Shown here piece after piece: positions 27,059 to 36,062 of a stretch of 64,000 nt of DNA; positions within the stretch are counted from its first letter, which is position 1, and each line of letters opens with the position of its first letter. The position numbers and the translations under genes were made by a program. The DNA lies in assembly GCA_036154155.1 (NCBI GenBank), contig JAYZLP010000023.1:6760-70759 (forward strand), in the 5' to 3' direction. The DNA comes from MGIIb-O5 sp036154155. GTDB lineage: Archaea > Thermoplasmatota > Poseidoniia > Poseidoniales > Thalassarchaeaceae. The notes beneath the pieces were generated by a model. That model worked only from the letters and a program-made list of their open reading frames with translations. It made no database searches and had not been told where the DNA came from.

Positions 27059-27382
27059 ATGCAGGGCGGACAGGACGCGGGTGAGGCGCTGAAATTAGTA
27101 GCTCAGGAGCTACAGGCAGTAATGTCACAGATTCAAACAGTAAACTCCCAAATTAGTGAGCTTTCTATGACACTAGAGGCCCTTTCTTCACAGGATCCAG
27201 AAAGGCCAGTATACCGAGCAGTAGGTAGCCTACTCTTGGAAGTGAGTGACAGGGACTCCCTCAAGTCAGACATTGAAACTTCAAGGAACTCATTCCAAAC
27301 TCACATGGACAGGCTCTCAGAGAGGGAGTCCGAACTTAGGGAGAACTACGAGGAATTGGTCAAATCATTCGAATCGCAGTGA
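27059..27382 (+). CDS. pfdB: Prefoldin beta subunit
   Basis: Prefoldin is a hexameric holdase that passes unfolded proteins to the thermosome. The 107-residue protein has two long heptad-patterned helices (about residues 10-45 and 65-105) around a hairpin with VYRAVGSLLLEV, which matches the beta-subunit core (VYK.VG.LL...). It starts 4 nt after the pcc1 stop, the usual archaeal order. Confidence 0.9.
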   Translation: MQGGQDAGEALKLVAQELQAVMSQIQTVNSQISELSMTLEALSSQDPERPVYRAVGSLLLEVSDRDSLKSDIETSRNSFQTHMDRLSERESELRENYEELVKSFESQ

Positions 27383-27391
27383 GGTGGTCCA

Positions 27392-28219
27392 ATTCCTTCC
27401 GAGAGTGATAATGAACCATTGGATCAGAGCCTTGTGAAACTCCTGAGATTGATTTCATCCGGTGATATGGAAGAGGCAGTCCTTCTATCGGATGAGATAC
27501 TATCTAGATCGAGAACACCAGACGAAAGAGACCATCTGATTGAGGCCAGAGTCAGGATGGAAAGGGCTCTAGTTGGAGCGACACCCACGGAAGAGGTCGG
27601 CTCCGAATTAAGGTGGTGCGTTGACAGACTCAACGCGATATGCCCCGGCTCGGCATTGCATGGACTCGCCCTGCTAAACCTAGCTATTTGGCATTCAAAT
27701 AAAGGCGAACAGATGATGGCCATGGCTGTCCACTCCGACATCTCGATTAGTTCTGGCCACCCAACAGATATCAGATCCCTGTCTAGGCTAGAAATTGCAA
27801 GAATTCTTGTGGGGATGTCCGACTTAGATCCCGCTATGAGGCACCTTTGGTCCGCACGAAGTGGTTTCATCGAATCGGGAATGGCGGCAGAAGCTTTGGT
27901 CTCCTCATTAGAGTGGTTGGACATCGCGCTAGACGGAGTCTCAGAAGATGCACCAAGCATGGAGAAGAGAATCGAAGACGCGGCTCCCAGGGAAGGTCCC
28001 GGAAACACATGGATTCCAGCCAATCCCTCTGACATTATTGATGTCGTCGAATACCTCATTCCACTACTTCTAGCTGACCTATCGGGACAAAATAGGGGAG
28101 ACTTGGGACTAATTGTAGACGCCTCGGAGATTATTGGGAAACCCGAATGGATATCGGGTATGAAATCCAGGATTTCAGAAATTCAGGATGAGAGCGTCAC
28201 CGAAGCACTCCAGTCGTGA
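27392..28219 (+). CDS. Helical-repeat (TPR-like) protein, unknown function
   Basis: This soluble protein of about 266-275 residues has amphipathic helical pairs typical of TPR-like folds (for example GSALHGLALLNLAIWHSNKGE and AMRHLWSARSGFIESGMAAEA). No catalytic motif is seen. The start is unclear. The frame opens after the prefoldin stop and has no ATG until 27467; choices are ATT at 27392, 5 nt after GGTGG, or TTG at 27419. The C-terminus overlaps the convergent Nudix gene by 37 bp. Confidence 0.65.
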   Translation: MPSESDNEPLDQSLVKLLRLISSGDMEEAVLLSDEILSRSRTPDERDHLIEARVRMERALVGATPTEEVGSELRWCVDRLNAICPGSALHGLALLNLAIWHSNKGEQMMAMAVHSDISISSGHPTDIRSLSRLEIARILVGMSDLDPAMRHLWSARSGFIESGMAAEALVSSLEWLDIALDGVSEDAPSMEKRIEDAAPREGPGNTWIPANPSDIIDVVEYLIPLLLADLSGQNRGDLGLIVDASEIIGKPEWISGMKSRISEIQDESVTEALQS

Positions 28220-28581
28220 TTCCTAATCGCATCTATCTCCGATACGCTCCATGCGAGTGAATTCGGCGCTTCTACACACCAGCCAACTTCTGCAATCATC
28301 GGGTCAGTGGATAGCCACGGCTCAGGCCCGGGCTCTTCTTCCACTTCGATCCATACTACTACGCCCCCGTTCACTAGATTTTCATCATAGGCCTTGGCAG
28401 TTCCAAGCAATCCCGTTTCTTCATACAGCTCCCGTAGAGCTGCCACATCCCACTCCTCACCTTCGTCTGTGGCTCCCCCAGGAAACTCCCATCCCCTCTC
28501 TTCATGGAGTACCATTACCCAGGGATTCATTTCACCGCCGTGCTTCGATGTGACCCATGAAATCACAAATTTTTCACTCAT
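28183..28581 (-). CDS. Nudix hydrolase
   Basis: This small Nudix pyrophosphohydrolase has 132 residues. The box is complete: G.....E.......RELYEETGL, within PGGATDEGEEWDVAALREL. The substrate is not predictable; nucleotide or capped-metabolite clean-up is typical of this size. The ATG at 28581 lies inside the end of the upstream TPR gene (8-nt overlap), so the two are co-transcribed and probably translationally coupled. The 3' end overlaps the convergent helical-repeat gene. Confidence 0.88.
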   Translation of the reverse strand: MSEKFVISWVTSKHGGEMNPWVMVLHEERGWEFPGGATDEGEEWDVAALRELYEETGLLGTAKAYDENLVNGGVVVWIEVEEEPGPEPWLSTDPMIAEVGWCVEAPNSLAWSVSEIDAIRNHDWSASVTLSS

Positions 28582-29563
28582 CTCCAATTTTCCTCCTAAT
28601 CTCCTCTGTGATGTTGACAGCTTCAGAAACTCCCTCAGCTGCTAGGCGCCTAGCCACAAAGAATGCTTCAGAGAGCCTCCCTCCCTCAATTAGCCCCCTG
28701 ACTTCTGCCAGTGGTTCCTCCTCAATCTCCTCTTCTGGAGAGCCTTCATCGACTCGGTCCAGAACTGGTGTGGCCATAGATTCCATCTTCCTCAAGAAAT
28801 CCACTCTCTCGTTAACTGCGGGAATAATCCAAGGCCTACTTTCGCCACCGTCAAGAAGAGCCTCCATTCTTTCCTTGAATTGATCACGTACGTCCATCTT
28901 GGGGAATTGCGTCTGTGCTTGATCGTAACAGATCCAAGCATCGCTATATTCTCCTCTACGTTCATGCATCCTTCCCAATTCGGCCCATGCCTCAAAGTTC
29001 GTAGGCCTTTGAGCCAGAATCAGTCTAGCTAGTGATAAGTAGCCATCTTCATCACCACTATCCCTGACTCTCTCTATTCTCCTTGAGAACAAGACATTGG
29101 CCCTCCTGTCCCGCAGGTCTAGGGATTTGACCCTGGTGATGAAGGCAGAGATTTCTTCATTCGAGCCTGATATTGTCCCCCACCACTCGTCTGGGTCCAA
29201 TGGATCAGCCGCCAGAGCCCCCTCCAGTATCATACTGCCCGACTCAAGCATGTCGACATCATCCAGCTGATTGAGAAGTTCCGGGTCCCTTCCCAGTACC
29301 GTGAAGATATCATCTAGTACCGCCCTAATCCCTTCCCGGTCACCGGATACAGCCTTGACCTTGAGAAGAACCCTCCAGTTATCCGGGTGGGTAAAGTCAT
29401 GCAGTACGGCCTGTCGAGCATTCTGCTCTGCCCAACCAAGATTTGTAGAATCTGAATCAGTTCCATTTGCAATTTTCAGATACTTTACTGCCTGACTTCT
29501 GTGGCGGTTCCCAAGACTCCTTCTTGGATGCTGTAGCTTATCGTCAATTGAGTCTACAGACAT
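28574..29563 (-). CDS. TPR-repeat protein, unknown function
   Basis: This 329-residue soluble protein has recognisable tetratricopeptide helices, best seen in NFEAWAELGRMHERRGEYSDAW near residue 200, with weaker repeats before it. An acidic linker (EGSPEEEIEEEPLAE) precedes a C-terminal helical pair. No enzyme motif is seen. The start is ATG at 29563, with GAGG upstream, or GTG at 29575, which would overlap the UbiD-family stop by 4 nt. It sits between the UbiD-family and Nudix genes in one minus-strand operon. A scaffold role is inference. Confidence 0.7.
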   Translation of the reverse strand: MSVDSIDDKLQHPRRSLGNRHRSQAVKYLKIANGTDSDSTNLGWAEQNARQAVLHDFTHPDNWRVLLKVKAVSGDREGIRAVLDDIFTVLGRDPELLNQLDDVDMLESGSMILEGALAADPLDPDEWWGTISGSNEEISAFITRVKSLDLRDRRANVLFSRRIERVRDSGDEDGYLSLARLILAQRPTNFEAWAELGRMHERRGEYSDAWICYDQAQTQFPKMDVRDQFKERMEALLDGGESRPWIIPAVNERVDFLRKMESMATPVLDRVDEGSPEEEIEEEPLAEVRGLIEGGRLSEAFFVARRLAAEGVSEAVNITEEIRRKIGDE

Positions 29564-29571
29564 TGGATACC

Positions 29572-30843
29572 TCACAGAACCGACTCATACGGACTCCTGT
29601 CCTCATCTGGATCAAGTGTAGCATCCATCCCTATCTTACTAGTCATTCCATTCTCTGACCTGCTCGGGTCTAAACTGGAACCTTTCTGGTTAGAGAGAAT
29701 AACTGTGTCAGCATCCGGCTGCCAACGTGTCATTAAGGCCCACTCCACCCTCATCGGGTCAGAAATATCGATATCCTCGTCCACCACAATCACCTGTTTC
29801 ATTGATGGATGTCCCTCGAAGGCCGCCTGAATGGCCTTCCTACCATCCTCTGGGCCCTCGGGCACGATTTGAATAACCGATGCCAACCACCCACAGCCGC
29901 CATCTGTCATGTGAACGTCCGTGCACTTCACGACTTCCGATACCGCTGTTTTGATCGTCGGGGCTCTAGGCATTCCCATCAGGGTCCTATGCTCCACGCC
30001 AGTGGGGATTATGGCGTGGAAGATAGGGTCGGACCTGTGATGCACGGCATCGTACTCGATAACATGCTCCTGCCGGACATCATCGACGGTTCCGGTAATG
30101 TCAACATAGGGGCCTTCATCATCCCGCTGAGGTGTAATTCTTGCTTGCATGGCATATTCTGCATCTGCGGGAACGATGACCCCATTGGATAACCGAACTA
30201 CCCTGAGGGGGCTACCGTGTAATTTCTCATGCAATGCCGCTGCTACGGTTAACTCGTCGACGTAGTCCGTGAAGGACATAGCAGCTGCAAGAAGTACAGT
30301 TGGATCGGCGCCGTTCACTACGGCTATCTGGACATCTTCACCTTTGTCGGCGGCCATCGTGCTGAGGGTTCTGAGATGCCTCGGCACTAGCCTAGCAACT
30401 GTATGGTTCCCATCTCGCAATAGCTGCCTGTGGAATGACACATTCCTCACTCCTCCGTATTCAGCGATAATTATGGAAGCTGACTGATATCTCCCGCCAT
30501 CCTCCCTGAAGTGCCAGGGTATTGGCAATTTTTCTAAATCCACTGAATCCTGCCCCGATTCCATTACTTCGGCATCCGATTTCTCAACCATGAGTGGCTC
30601 CGAGGGGTTCTCCATTGCCCACGCTAGGATGTCAATAAGCTCCCCAGGCCCCACATCAAACATCTCGCACAATCTAGAGCGTTCTAAGACATTGAGCGCG
30701 GCTCTGTGCCCGGGCGTTTCAGAAATATTGTTGAAAACCAAGGGAATATTGCCCATGGAAACAGACGTGTCCATCATATCGTAGTTTACACTAACAGAAT
30801 CGTCTATGCGATGGACGCCCTCGAGCATATCGCGGAATGCCAT
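29572..30843 (-). CDS. UbiD-family prenylated-FMN decarboxylase
   Basis: UbiD enzymes use prenylated FMN to remove carboxyl groups. The protein starts near MAFRDMLEGV and has about 423 residues. It shows NVSFHRQLLRDGNHTVARLVPRHL, the family's substrate/FMN region, and later DDEGPYVDITGT and EGHPSMKQVIVVDEDIDI. Two roles fit the neighbourhood. One is trans-anhydromevalonate phosphate decarboxylase of the archaeal mevalonate pathway, because IPK and IDI-GGPPS lie nearby. The other is the futalosine-pathway decarboxylase MqnL, because mqn genes are in the window. I cannot choose by eye. ATG at 30858 is an alternative start. The flavin prenyltransferase partner UbiX was not seen. Confidence 0.8.
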   Translation of the reverse strand: MAFRDMLEGVHRIDDSVSVNYDMMDTSVSMGNIPLVFNNISETPGHRAALNVLERSRLCEMFDVGPGELIDILAWAMENPSEPLMVEKSDAEVMESGQDSVDLEKLPIPWHFREDGGRYQSASIIIAEYGGVRNVSFHRQLLRDGNHTVARLVPRHLRTLSTMAADKGEDVQIAVVNGADPTVLLAAAMSFTDYVDELTVAAALHEKLHGSPLRVVRLSNGVIVPADAEYAMQARITPQRDDEGPYVDITGTVDDVRQEHVIEYDAVHHRSDPIFHAIIPTGVEHRTLMGMPRAPTIKTAVSEVVKCTDVHMTDGGCGWLASVIQIVPEGPEDGRKAIQAAFEGHPSMKQVIVVDEDIDISDPMRVEWALMTRWQPDADTVILSNQKGSSLDPSRSENGMTSKIGMDATLDPDEDRSPYESVL

Positions 30844-30930
30844 GTACGGGGGCGACATCAGGTCGTGCTTCAATGTTAGTGAGACTATCGTACCTAGAGT
30901 GCTACTCACCTACGGTGACCCCGTCACGCT

Positions 30931-30938
30931 CTTATACC
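30931..30938 (+). promoter_or_regulatory. Putative TATA box for rpsL-rpsG-fusA
   Basis: CTTATACC lies about 39-46 bp upstream of the rpsL start codon. Transcription would then begin near 30960 and leave a short leader containing AGGTG just before the TTG start. The position is reasonable for an archaeal promoter in the divergent gap with the UbiD-family gene, but the assignment is by pattern only. Confidence 0.3.
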
Positions 30939-30976
30939 CCATGAGGGTCGGCGAGGCGTCATTCTGAGGTGTCACT

Positions 30977-31417
30977 TTGGGTAGAGGACTGTTCTCCGGC
31001 CAGAAGATGAAGACCGATAGGAAGAGGTATAGGTGGAAGGAGCGCAAGTTCCGGGACCGTCAATTCAAGCAACAGAGGGGCGGGGTGCTCAAGCACGACC
31101 CCCTCCGTGGAAGCACCCAGGCCAAGGGAATAGTTGTCGAGAAGGTGGGCTTCGAGGCGAAACAGCCCAATTCTGGCATCAGGAAGGCTGTGAAGATCAG
31201 CCTAATCAAGACTGGTAACCAACTAACGGCGTTCGCACCGGGAGATGGGGCCATCTCATTCATTGATGAGCACGATGAGGTCCTAGTCGAGGGTATCGGA
31301 GGCAGCAAGGGACGTTCATACGGTGACCTTCCCGGTGTCAGATTCAAGGTAATCAAGGTAAACGGCGTCTCTCTTGACGAAATGGTAAGGGGACGCAAGG
31401 AGAAGCCGATTAGGTAG
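30977..31417 (+). CDS. rpsL: Small ribosomal subunit protein uS12
   Basis: S12 sits at the decoding centre. The protein starts GRGLFSGQKMKTDRKRYRW and contains the conserved KQPNSGIRKAVKISLIKTGNQ and RSYGDLPGVRFKVIKV blocks. The start codon is TTG at 30977 with AGGTG upstream; it is preferred over the ATG at 31007 because archaeal S12 N-termini have this G...G.K..K pattern. It has 146 residues and is followed by rpsG and fusA, the classic str-operon order. Confidence 0.95.
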   Translation: MGRGLFSGQKMKTDRKRYRWKERKFRDRQFKQQRGGVLKHDPLRGSTQAKGIVVEKVGFEAKQPNSGIRKAVKISLIKTGNQLTAFAPGDGAISFIDEHDEVLVEGIGGSKGRSYGDLPGVRFKVIKVNGVSLDEMVRGRKEKPIR

Positions 31418-31425
31418 GTATTACG

Positions 31426-32022
31426 ATGTCCGAGAATACCGAATCACCCATAGCCGGTATAGGGACCATGGTGTTTGGCAAGTGGGACGCAACTGAGGTA
31501 ACTTGCGCAGATCCCGGACTGGCCCCCTACATCAACCTGACAACCATAGGAACACCTCACAGCGGAGGTAGGCACGCAAATGCATGGTTCGGAAAGGCGA
31601 AGCTATCCGTGATTGAGAGGTTCATCAACAACCTGATGAGGACTGGAAAGTTCTCAGGAAAAAAGCAGCACTGTGTCAAGGCCTTTGAAGCAGCCCTCGA
31701 CTCCATCAATGATAGGTCCGGGGAAAATCCCCTCCAATCATTCATCGATGCAATCGTAGAGGCCGCACCTTGCGAGGAAATTACCAGAATAAAGCAGGGA
31801 GCAGTAAGCACGCCCAAGGCCGTCGACTCTTCTCCTAGCAGACGTCTCGATATTGCTCTGAGGAACCTGTCAATAGGTTGTGCAGCAGCCACAGCAGGGA
31901 GCAAAAGAACACTCACCCAGGGAATTGTAAATGAAATCACAAAGGCAGCCGAGGGAGACGTTGGTGCATTCTCTATAGGAAAGAGAGAGGAAATTGAGAG
32001 AGTAGCAGCATCTGCAAGATGA
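31426..32022 (+). CDS. rpsG: Small ribosomal subunit protein uS7
   Basis: S7 organises the head of the small subunit. The 198-residue protein has KLSVIERFINNLMRTGKFSG, NPLQSFIDAIVEAAPCEE and the C-terminal SSRRL-type segment SPSRRLDIALRNLSIG. The length fits the archaeal/eukaryotic S5/S7 type with an N-terminal extension. It starts 8 nt after the rpsL stop. Confidence 0.95.
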   Translation: MSENTESPIAGIGTMVFGKWDATEVTCADPGLAPYINLTTIGTPHSGGRHANAWFGKAKLSVIERFINNLMRTGKFSGKKQHCVKAFEAALDSINDRSGENPLQSFIDAIVEAAPCEEITRIKQGAVSTPKAVDSSPSRRLDIALRNLSIGCAAATAGSKRTLTQGIVNEITKAAEGDVGAFSIGKREEIERVAASAR

Positions 32023-32077
32023 TCCGTGCTAACTCTAAATCAGACCACTGAGGCATATTATGCCACCTTCACAATTG

Positions 32078-32085
32078 TATTTATG
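32078..32085 (+). promoter_or_regulatory. Putative TATA box for fusA
   Basis: TATTTATG lies 39-46 bp upstream of the fusA ATG in the 101-bp rpsG-fusA gap. A GAGG ribosome-binding site at 32113-32116 sits 7 nt before the ATG. A short hairpin-forming GGCAT-ATT-ATGCC (32052-32064) lies just upstream. This suggests fusA can be transcribed separately from rpsL-rpsG. Confidence 0.35.
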
Positions 32086-32123
32086 AACCAAAGTCAGGTC
32101 GCCGCATCAATTGAGGAATAGAG

Positions 32124-34331
32124 ATGGGTCGTAAGGAAGACAACATCAAGCGTGCTACAGAGATAATGCACGATAGGGAGCACATCAGAAACATCGCTAT
32201 CGCAGCTCACATAGATCATGGAAAGACGACGCTTTCAGACAATCTAATCGCTGGCGCTGGAATGATGTCGGAGGACCTCGCAGGAAAGTCCAGGGTTCTG
32301 GACTTCGACGAGCAGGAAAGCGCGCGCGGTATCACGATCAATGCCGCCAGCGCTTCAATGGTACACAGCGTTGAAGGTCAGGACTACCTGATCAATCTAA
32401 TCGATACCCCCGGGCACGTTGATTTCGGTGGCGACGTCACCAGAGCGATGAGGGCCGTGGACGGCTGCATCATTCTTGCATGTGCCGTTGAGGGCACAAT
32501 GCCCCAGACCGAGACTGTTGTTCGCCAAGCGCTGAAGGAGAAGGTCCGCCCTGTTCTCTTCATCAACAAGGTTGACCGATTGATCAACGAGCTACAGATA
32601 GATGGCCCAGAGATGATGGAGCGATTCAAGAGGATCATCACCAAGGTCAACAAATTGATCACCACCTATGCGCCAGAGGACCTGAAGAAACAATGGCAGG
32701 TCTCCGTTGAGAATGGAACCGTTGCATTCGGCTCGGCTTACTACAATTGGGGGATGTCGATACCTTACATGCAGAAGAGCGGATTGAATTTCACACAGAT
32801 TTTTGAGTATTGCCACAACGATAACCAGAAGGAGCTTGCGAAACTCGCACCCGTTCACACCGTACTCCTCGACATGACCGTCGAAAAGCACCCTTCACCC
32901 GTAATTGCTCAGAAGTACAGGATACCAAACATCTGGCAAGGGGACCTTGACTCAGGCGTTGGAAAGGCAATGATTGAGTGCGACCCAGATGGCCCGCTCT
33001 CACTCATGATAACCAAGATTTGGATGGACCCTCACGCTGGTGAGGTTGCTGTAGGAAGAGTCTACTCAGGCAGGATAAAGCATGGTGAATCCGTTTGGGC
33101 CATAGGTGCTGCGAAGGCTGAGAGGGTTCAGCAGGTCGGTATGATGGTCGGAGGCGACAGAATCGCCACATCAGAAGTTACATCTGGAAATATTGCTGCA
33201 ATAACGGGAATCCGCAGCGCTGCTGCAGGCGTGACCATTGCCAGGGAGAAGGACGCAGCACCATTTGAGGCGATCAGGCACATCTCCGAACCTGTCGTCA
33301 CTGTTGCAGTTGAGCCTAAGTCGATGAAGGACCTTCCAAAGTTCATCGACGCTCTGAGGGGCCTCGCCAAAGCAGATGCCTCATTGGACGTCTCAACTAA
33401 CCAGGAAACCGGTGAGGCATTGTTGGCAGGAATGGGCGAACTGCATCTCGAAATCACAGTATACAGGCTCGAAGAAGAGCAGGGCATCAAAGTAAAGGTA
33501 AGCGAGCCAATTGTCGTTTACAGGGAATCAGTACAGAGCACTAACACCGGAAGCCCGTTCGAAGGTAAGTCCCCTAACAGGCACAACCGTTTCTACATCG
33601 AGATAGAACCCCTTCCTGATGTAGTCGTTGAGCAGCTCAGGGCTGGCGAATTCAGAGACGGAGCAGTCAGAACCAAGGATGCCAAAGAAGTCGGAGATAA
33701 GTTCGCCGAACTTGGAATGAACAAGGATCTGATGAGGAAAATATACGCTATCAATGGAACGAATGTACTAGTCAATGACACTAAGGGGATTCAGAACCTC
33801 CACGAGACCAGGGAGCTCATTATCGAGGGCTTCAATGATGTTTGTAAGAAAGGCCCTGTTGCCGACGAGCCTTTGATGGGTGTCATGGTTAGGCTGGTAG
33901 ACGCAAAGCTTCACGAGGATGCCATCCACAGGGGCCCAGCACAAACCATTCCAGCTGTAAGAAACGCGGTTAAGGGGGCATTCATGAGATCCAGGCCAGT
34001 AATTTTCGAACCAATACAGAAGATACAGATCGACTCACCGAATGACGTAATTGGCGGAGTTACAAGGGAGGTGTCCACGAGGAGAGGGATCATCGAGGAC
34101 ATGCCAGTGGAGGACGGAGTTACAAAGGTCATAGGAACAATCCCTGTTGCCGAGACTTTCGGTTTCTCTAACGACATACGTGCAGCCAGCCAAGGAAGGG
34201 CGATATGGAACACTGAGAATGCTGGATTCGTACATCTTCCACCTAACCTATTTGAGAAGGTCACCGCTGAGATCAGGGAGAGGAAGGGACTCAACCCTGA
34301 CATCCCAGGCGAATCTCATTACCAGGATTGA
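32124..34331 (+). CDS. fusA: Elongation factor 2
   Basis: aEF-2 is the GTPase that drives translocation on the ribosome. The 735-residue protein has the P-loop AHIDHGKTT, the switch II DTPGHVDFGGDV and the NKVD motif. In domain IV the loop EDAIHRGPAQ contains His602, the residue converted to diphthamide in archaeal and eukaryotic EF-2. Dph6, which performs the last diphthamide step, is encoded at 21935-22687. Length and start are normal. Confidence 0.97.
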   Translation: MGRKEDNIKRATEIMHDREHIRNIAIAAHIDHGKTTLSDNLIAGAGMMSEDLAGKSRVLDFDEQESARGITINAASASMVHSVEGQDYLINLIDTPGHVDFGGDVTRAMRAVDGCIILACAVEGTMPQTETVVRQALKEKVRPVLFINKVDRLINELQIDGPEMMERFKRIITKVNKLITTYAPEDLKKQWQVSVENGTVAFGSAYYNWGMSIPYMQKSGLNFTQIFEYCHNDNQKELAKLAPVHTVLLDMTVEKHPSPVIAQKYRIPNIWQGDLDSGVGKAMIECDPDGPLSLMITKIWMDPHAGEVAVGRVYSGRIKHGESVWAIGAAKAERVQQVGMMVGGDRIATSEVTSGNIAAITGIRSAAAGVTIAREKDAAPFEAIRHISEPVVTVAVEPKSMKDLPKFIDALRGLAKADASLDVSTNQETGEALLAGMGELHLEITVYRLEEEQGIKVKVSEPIVVYRESVQSTNTGSPFEGKSPNRHNRFYIEIEPLPDVVVEQLRAGEFRDGAVRTKDAKEVGDKFAELGMNKDLMRKIYAINGTNVLVNDTKGIQNLHETRELIIEGFNDVCKKGPVADEPLMGVMVRLVDAKLHEDAIHRGPAQTIPAVRNAVKGAFMRSRPVIFEPIQKIQIDSPNDVIGGVTREVSTRRGIIEDMPVEDGVTKVIGTIPVAETFGFSNDIRAASQGRAIWNTENAGFVHLPPNLFEKVTAEIRERKGLNPDIPGESHYQD

Positions 34332-34332
34332 A

Positions 34333-36045
34333 TTAGTTAATCCTGATTAGCTGGAAATCGGTTAGCTCTCTGAGTATGCTCAATGCGGGACTATCTGAAA
34401 CTGAGTCTAGGCACTCATGCGCAACAGCGTGGTGATGCATGGCTCTGTTCTTCGCGTATTCGATTGAGCCACTTTCGTGCAATTCGGCCACAGCTCTCGA
34501 CAGCACATCTTCAGAACACTCTCCAGAACCATACGCCTCTGAAAATGCCGGCATTTCATGATCACAATTTAGAGCATGGATGGCAATCAATGTCTTCTTT
34601 CCTTGGACAATGTCTGATCCGGCTGGTTTTCCTAGGGTTTCCGTGTCTCCAGTGATATCAATCAAATCATCCATCAGCTGAAAACAAAGTCCCAAATTTA
34701 GCCCCCATCTCTTCATATTGTCCACAGCTTCATCAGAAGCACCTGCAAGTATCGCCCCTGTTCCAGCGCATGTCTCGAACATCACGCTGGTCTTGCCTTT
34801 GATCATCTCGATGTATTCTTCCTCAGATACCGAGTCCCTAGACTCAAATGAGATGTCCTCCTGTTGACCACTCGCAACATTCCTTACCATTTCACCAATC
34901 GATCTTACTAGAAACCCGAGCTTGTCCTGTTCAATATGCGGCGACTCAGCCAGGATCTCAAAGGCAACTGCTAGCATCGCATCTCCAGCATTTATCGCCG
35001 TAGAATCATCATATGCTACATGCACTGCATCTAGACCTCTCCTGATGGGGTCCTGATCCATCAAATCATCATGTACGAGGGTGAAATTATGGATTATCTC
35101 GATAGATGCACCGAGGGTATAGTGTCCTTCATGTGCCTCACCAACGGCCTCCCCTACTAATCTGGGCAGCGTAGCCCTCAGTCTCTTGCCACCCCCACTG
35201 AATAGGTGACTCATGGCCCCATGCAACCTCTCCTGCTTCATTTTGCTGAGGCTGTGCATGATGACATCCTCAACATGCTCTCGGTGGTTGCCTATTGCAA
35301 TCATTAGGTTCTGTCCAGGATTGACCGGCTCTCCATCCATCATGACCTCTCCGAAGTTGACAACCCCATCTATGGGTGGAATACTGCCCACATCTGGGTA
35401 ATGATCGGCTAGGAATCTCCCCCATAGAAGTCTGAACCAAGGAGCAATAATCTCGCCCTCCCAAATTCCTGAGCCAGAAAACATCTCCTCAATTTCCTCT
35501 CCCTCTATCCATCTGTGGTTGGAGATTTCGTTTGGATTCGGGCTTACTTCAATTGAATCTGTGGTGGCCACCAATACATGATCTACTTCTCTCTCAATCC
35601 ATTCCTCATTCCATCTACATTCGTAAAGGAATGACCCTATGTGCCGAAAATCTATTCTGGCAATATCGTCCTCTGAAACCCCCAATTCCTGGGAAAGCTT
35701 CCTTTTCGCCGCATTAATGGCTCCTTCCGCTGGGTCCCCGTTCTCACCAGTAATGTCCAGGGGGTGGCTACAACACGAGTTCGCCCAAACGGATGGGAAC
35801 GTGATTTTGTCATGTGACCTCTGCTGAACTAGCATTTTCCCCTCCCCATCAAACAATAACACACTGAATGCCCTGTGCAGAATCCCTTCCTCATAGTGGC
35901 AGTTAAATTTTGAATCGGAACCTGTCATTTTGTCCGCACTATCGACCAAGATACACATTTCGGACATCATTTCTGCCTGCGAGCTGTCCTGCCCACTAAG
36001 TGCCCCATCTCGACTCGCCATAATTCCCGGAGGAATCGGCAACAT
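34333..36045 (-). CDS. Fusion of type 1 IPP isomerase and geranylgeranyl diphosphate synthase
   Basis: This is one 570-residue frame with two isoprenoid enzymes. Residues about 40-215 are a type 1 isopentenyl diphosphate isomerase (Nudix fold), with FPSVWANSCCSHPLD carrying the catalytic Cys (Cys92) and EREVDHVLV carrying the acidic partner. After a linker to about 245, a trans-prenyl synthase follows, with GGGKRLR, the first Asp-rich motif DDLMD at 326-330 and the second DDLID at 459-463. The isomerase would make DMAPP and the synthase would extend it to geranylgeranyl diphosphate for archaeal lipids. IPK is 17 nt upstream on the same strand. ATG at 36021 is an alternative start. Confidence 0.92.
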   Translation of the reverse strand: MLPIPPGIMASRDGALSGQDSSQAEMMSEMCILVDSADKMTGSDSKFNCHYEEGILHRAFSVLLFDGEGKMLVQQRSHDKITFPSVWANSCCSHPLDITGENGDPAEGAINAAKRKLSQELGVSEDDIARIDFRHIGSFLYECRWNEEWIEREVDHVLVATTDSIEVSPNPNEISNHRWIEGEEIEEMFSGSGIWEGEIIAPWFRLLWGRFLADHYPDVGSIPPIDGVVNFGEVMMDGEPVNPGQNLMIAIGNHREHVEDVIMHSLSKMKQERLHGAMSHLFSGGGKRLRATLPRLVGEAVGEAHEGHYTLGASIEIIHNFTLVHDDLMDQDPIRRGLDAVHVAYDDSTAINAGDAMLAVAFEILAESPHIEQDKLGFLVRSIGEMVRNVASGQQEDISFESRDSVSEEEYIEMIKGKTSVMFETCAGTGAILAGASDEAVDNMKRWGLNLGLCFQLMDDLIDITGDTETLGKPAGSDIVQGKKTLIAIHALNCDHEMPAFSEAYGSGECSEDVLSRAVAELHESGSIEYAKNRAMHHHAVAHECLDSVSDSPALSILRELTDFQLIRIN

Positions 36046-36062
36046 ATAATCGAAATCCAGTA

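Noticed and set aside
32052..32064. GGCAT-ATT-ATGCC hairpin as an rpsG terminator
   Set aside because: The stem is only 5 bp and no T run follows; it was kept only as a note at the fusA promoter.
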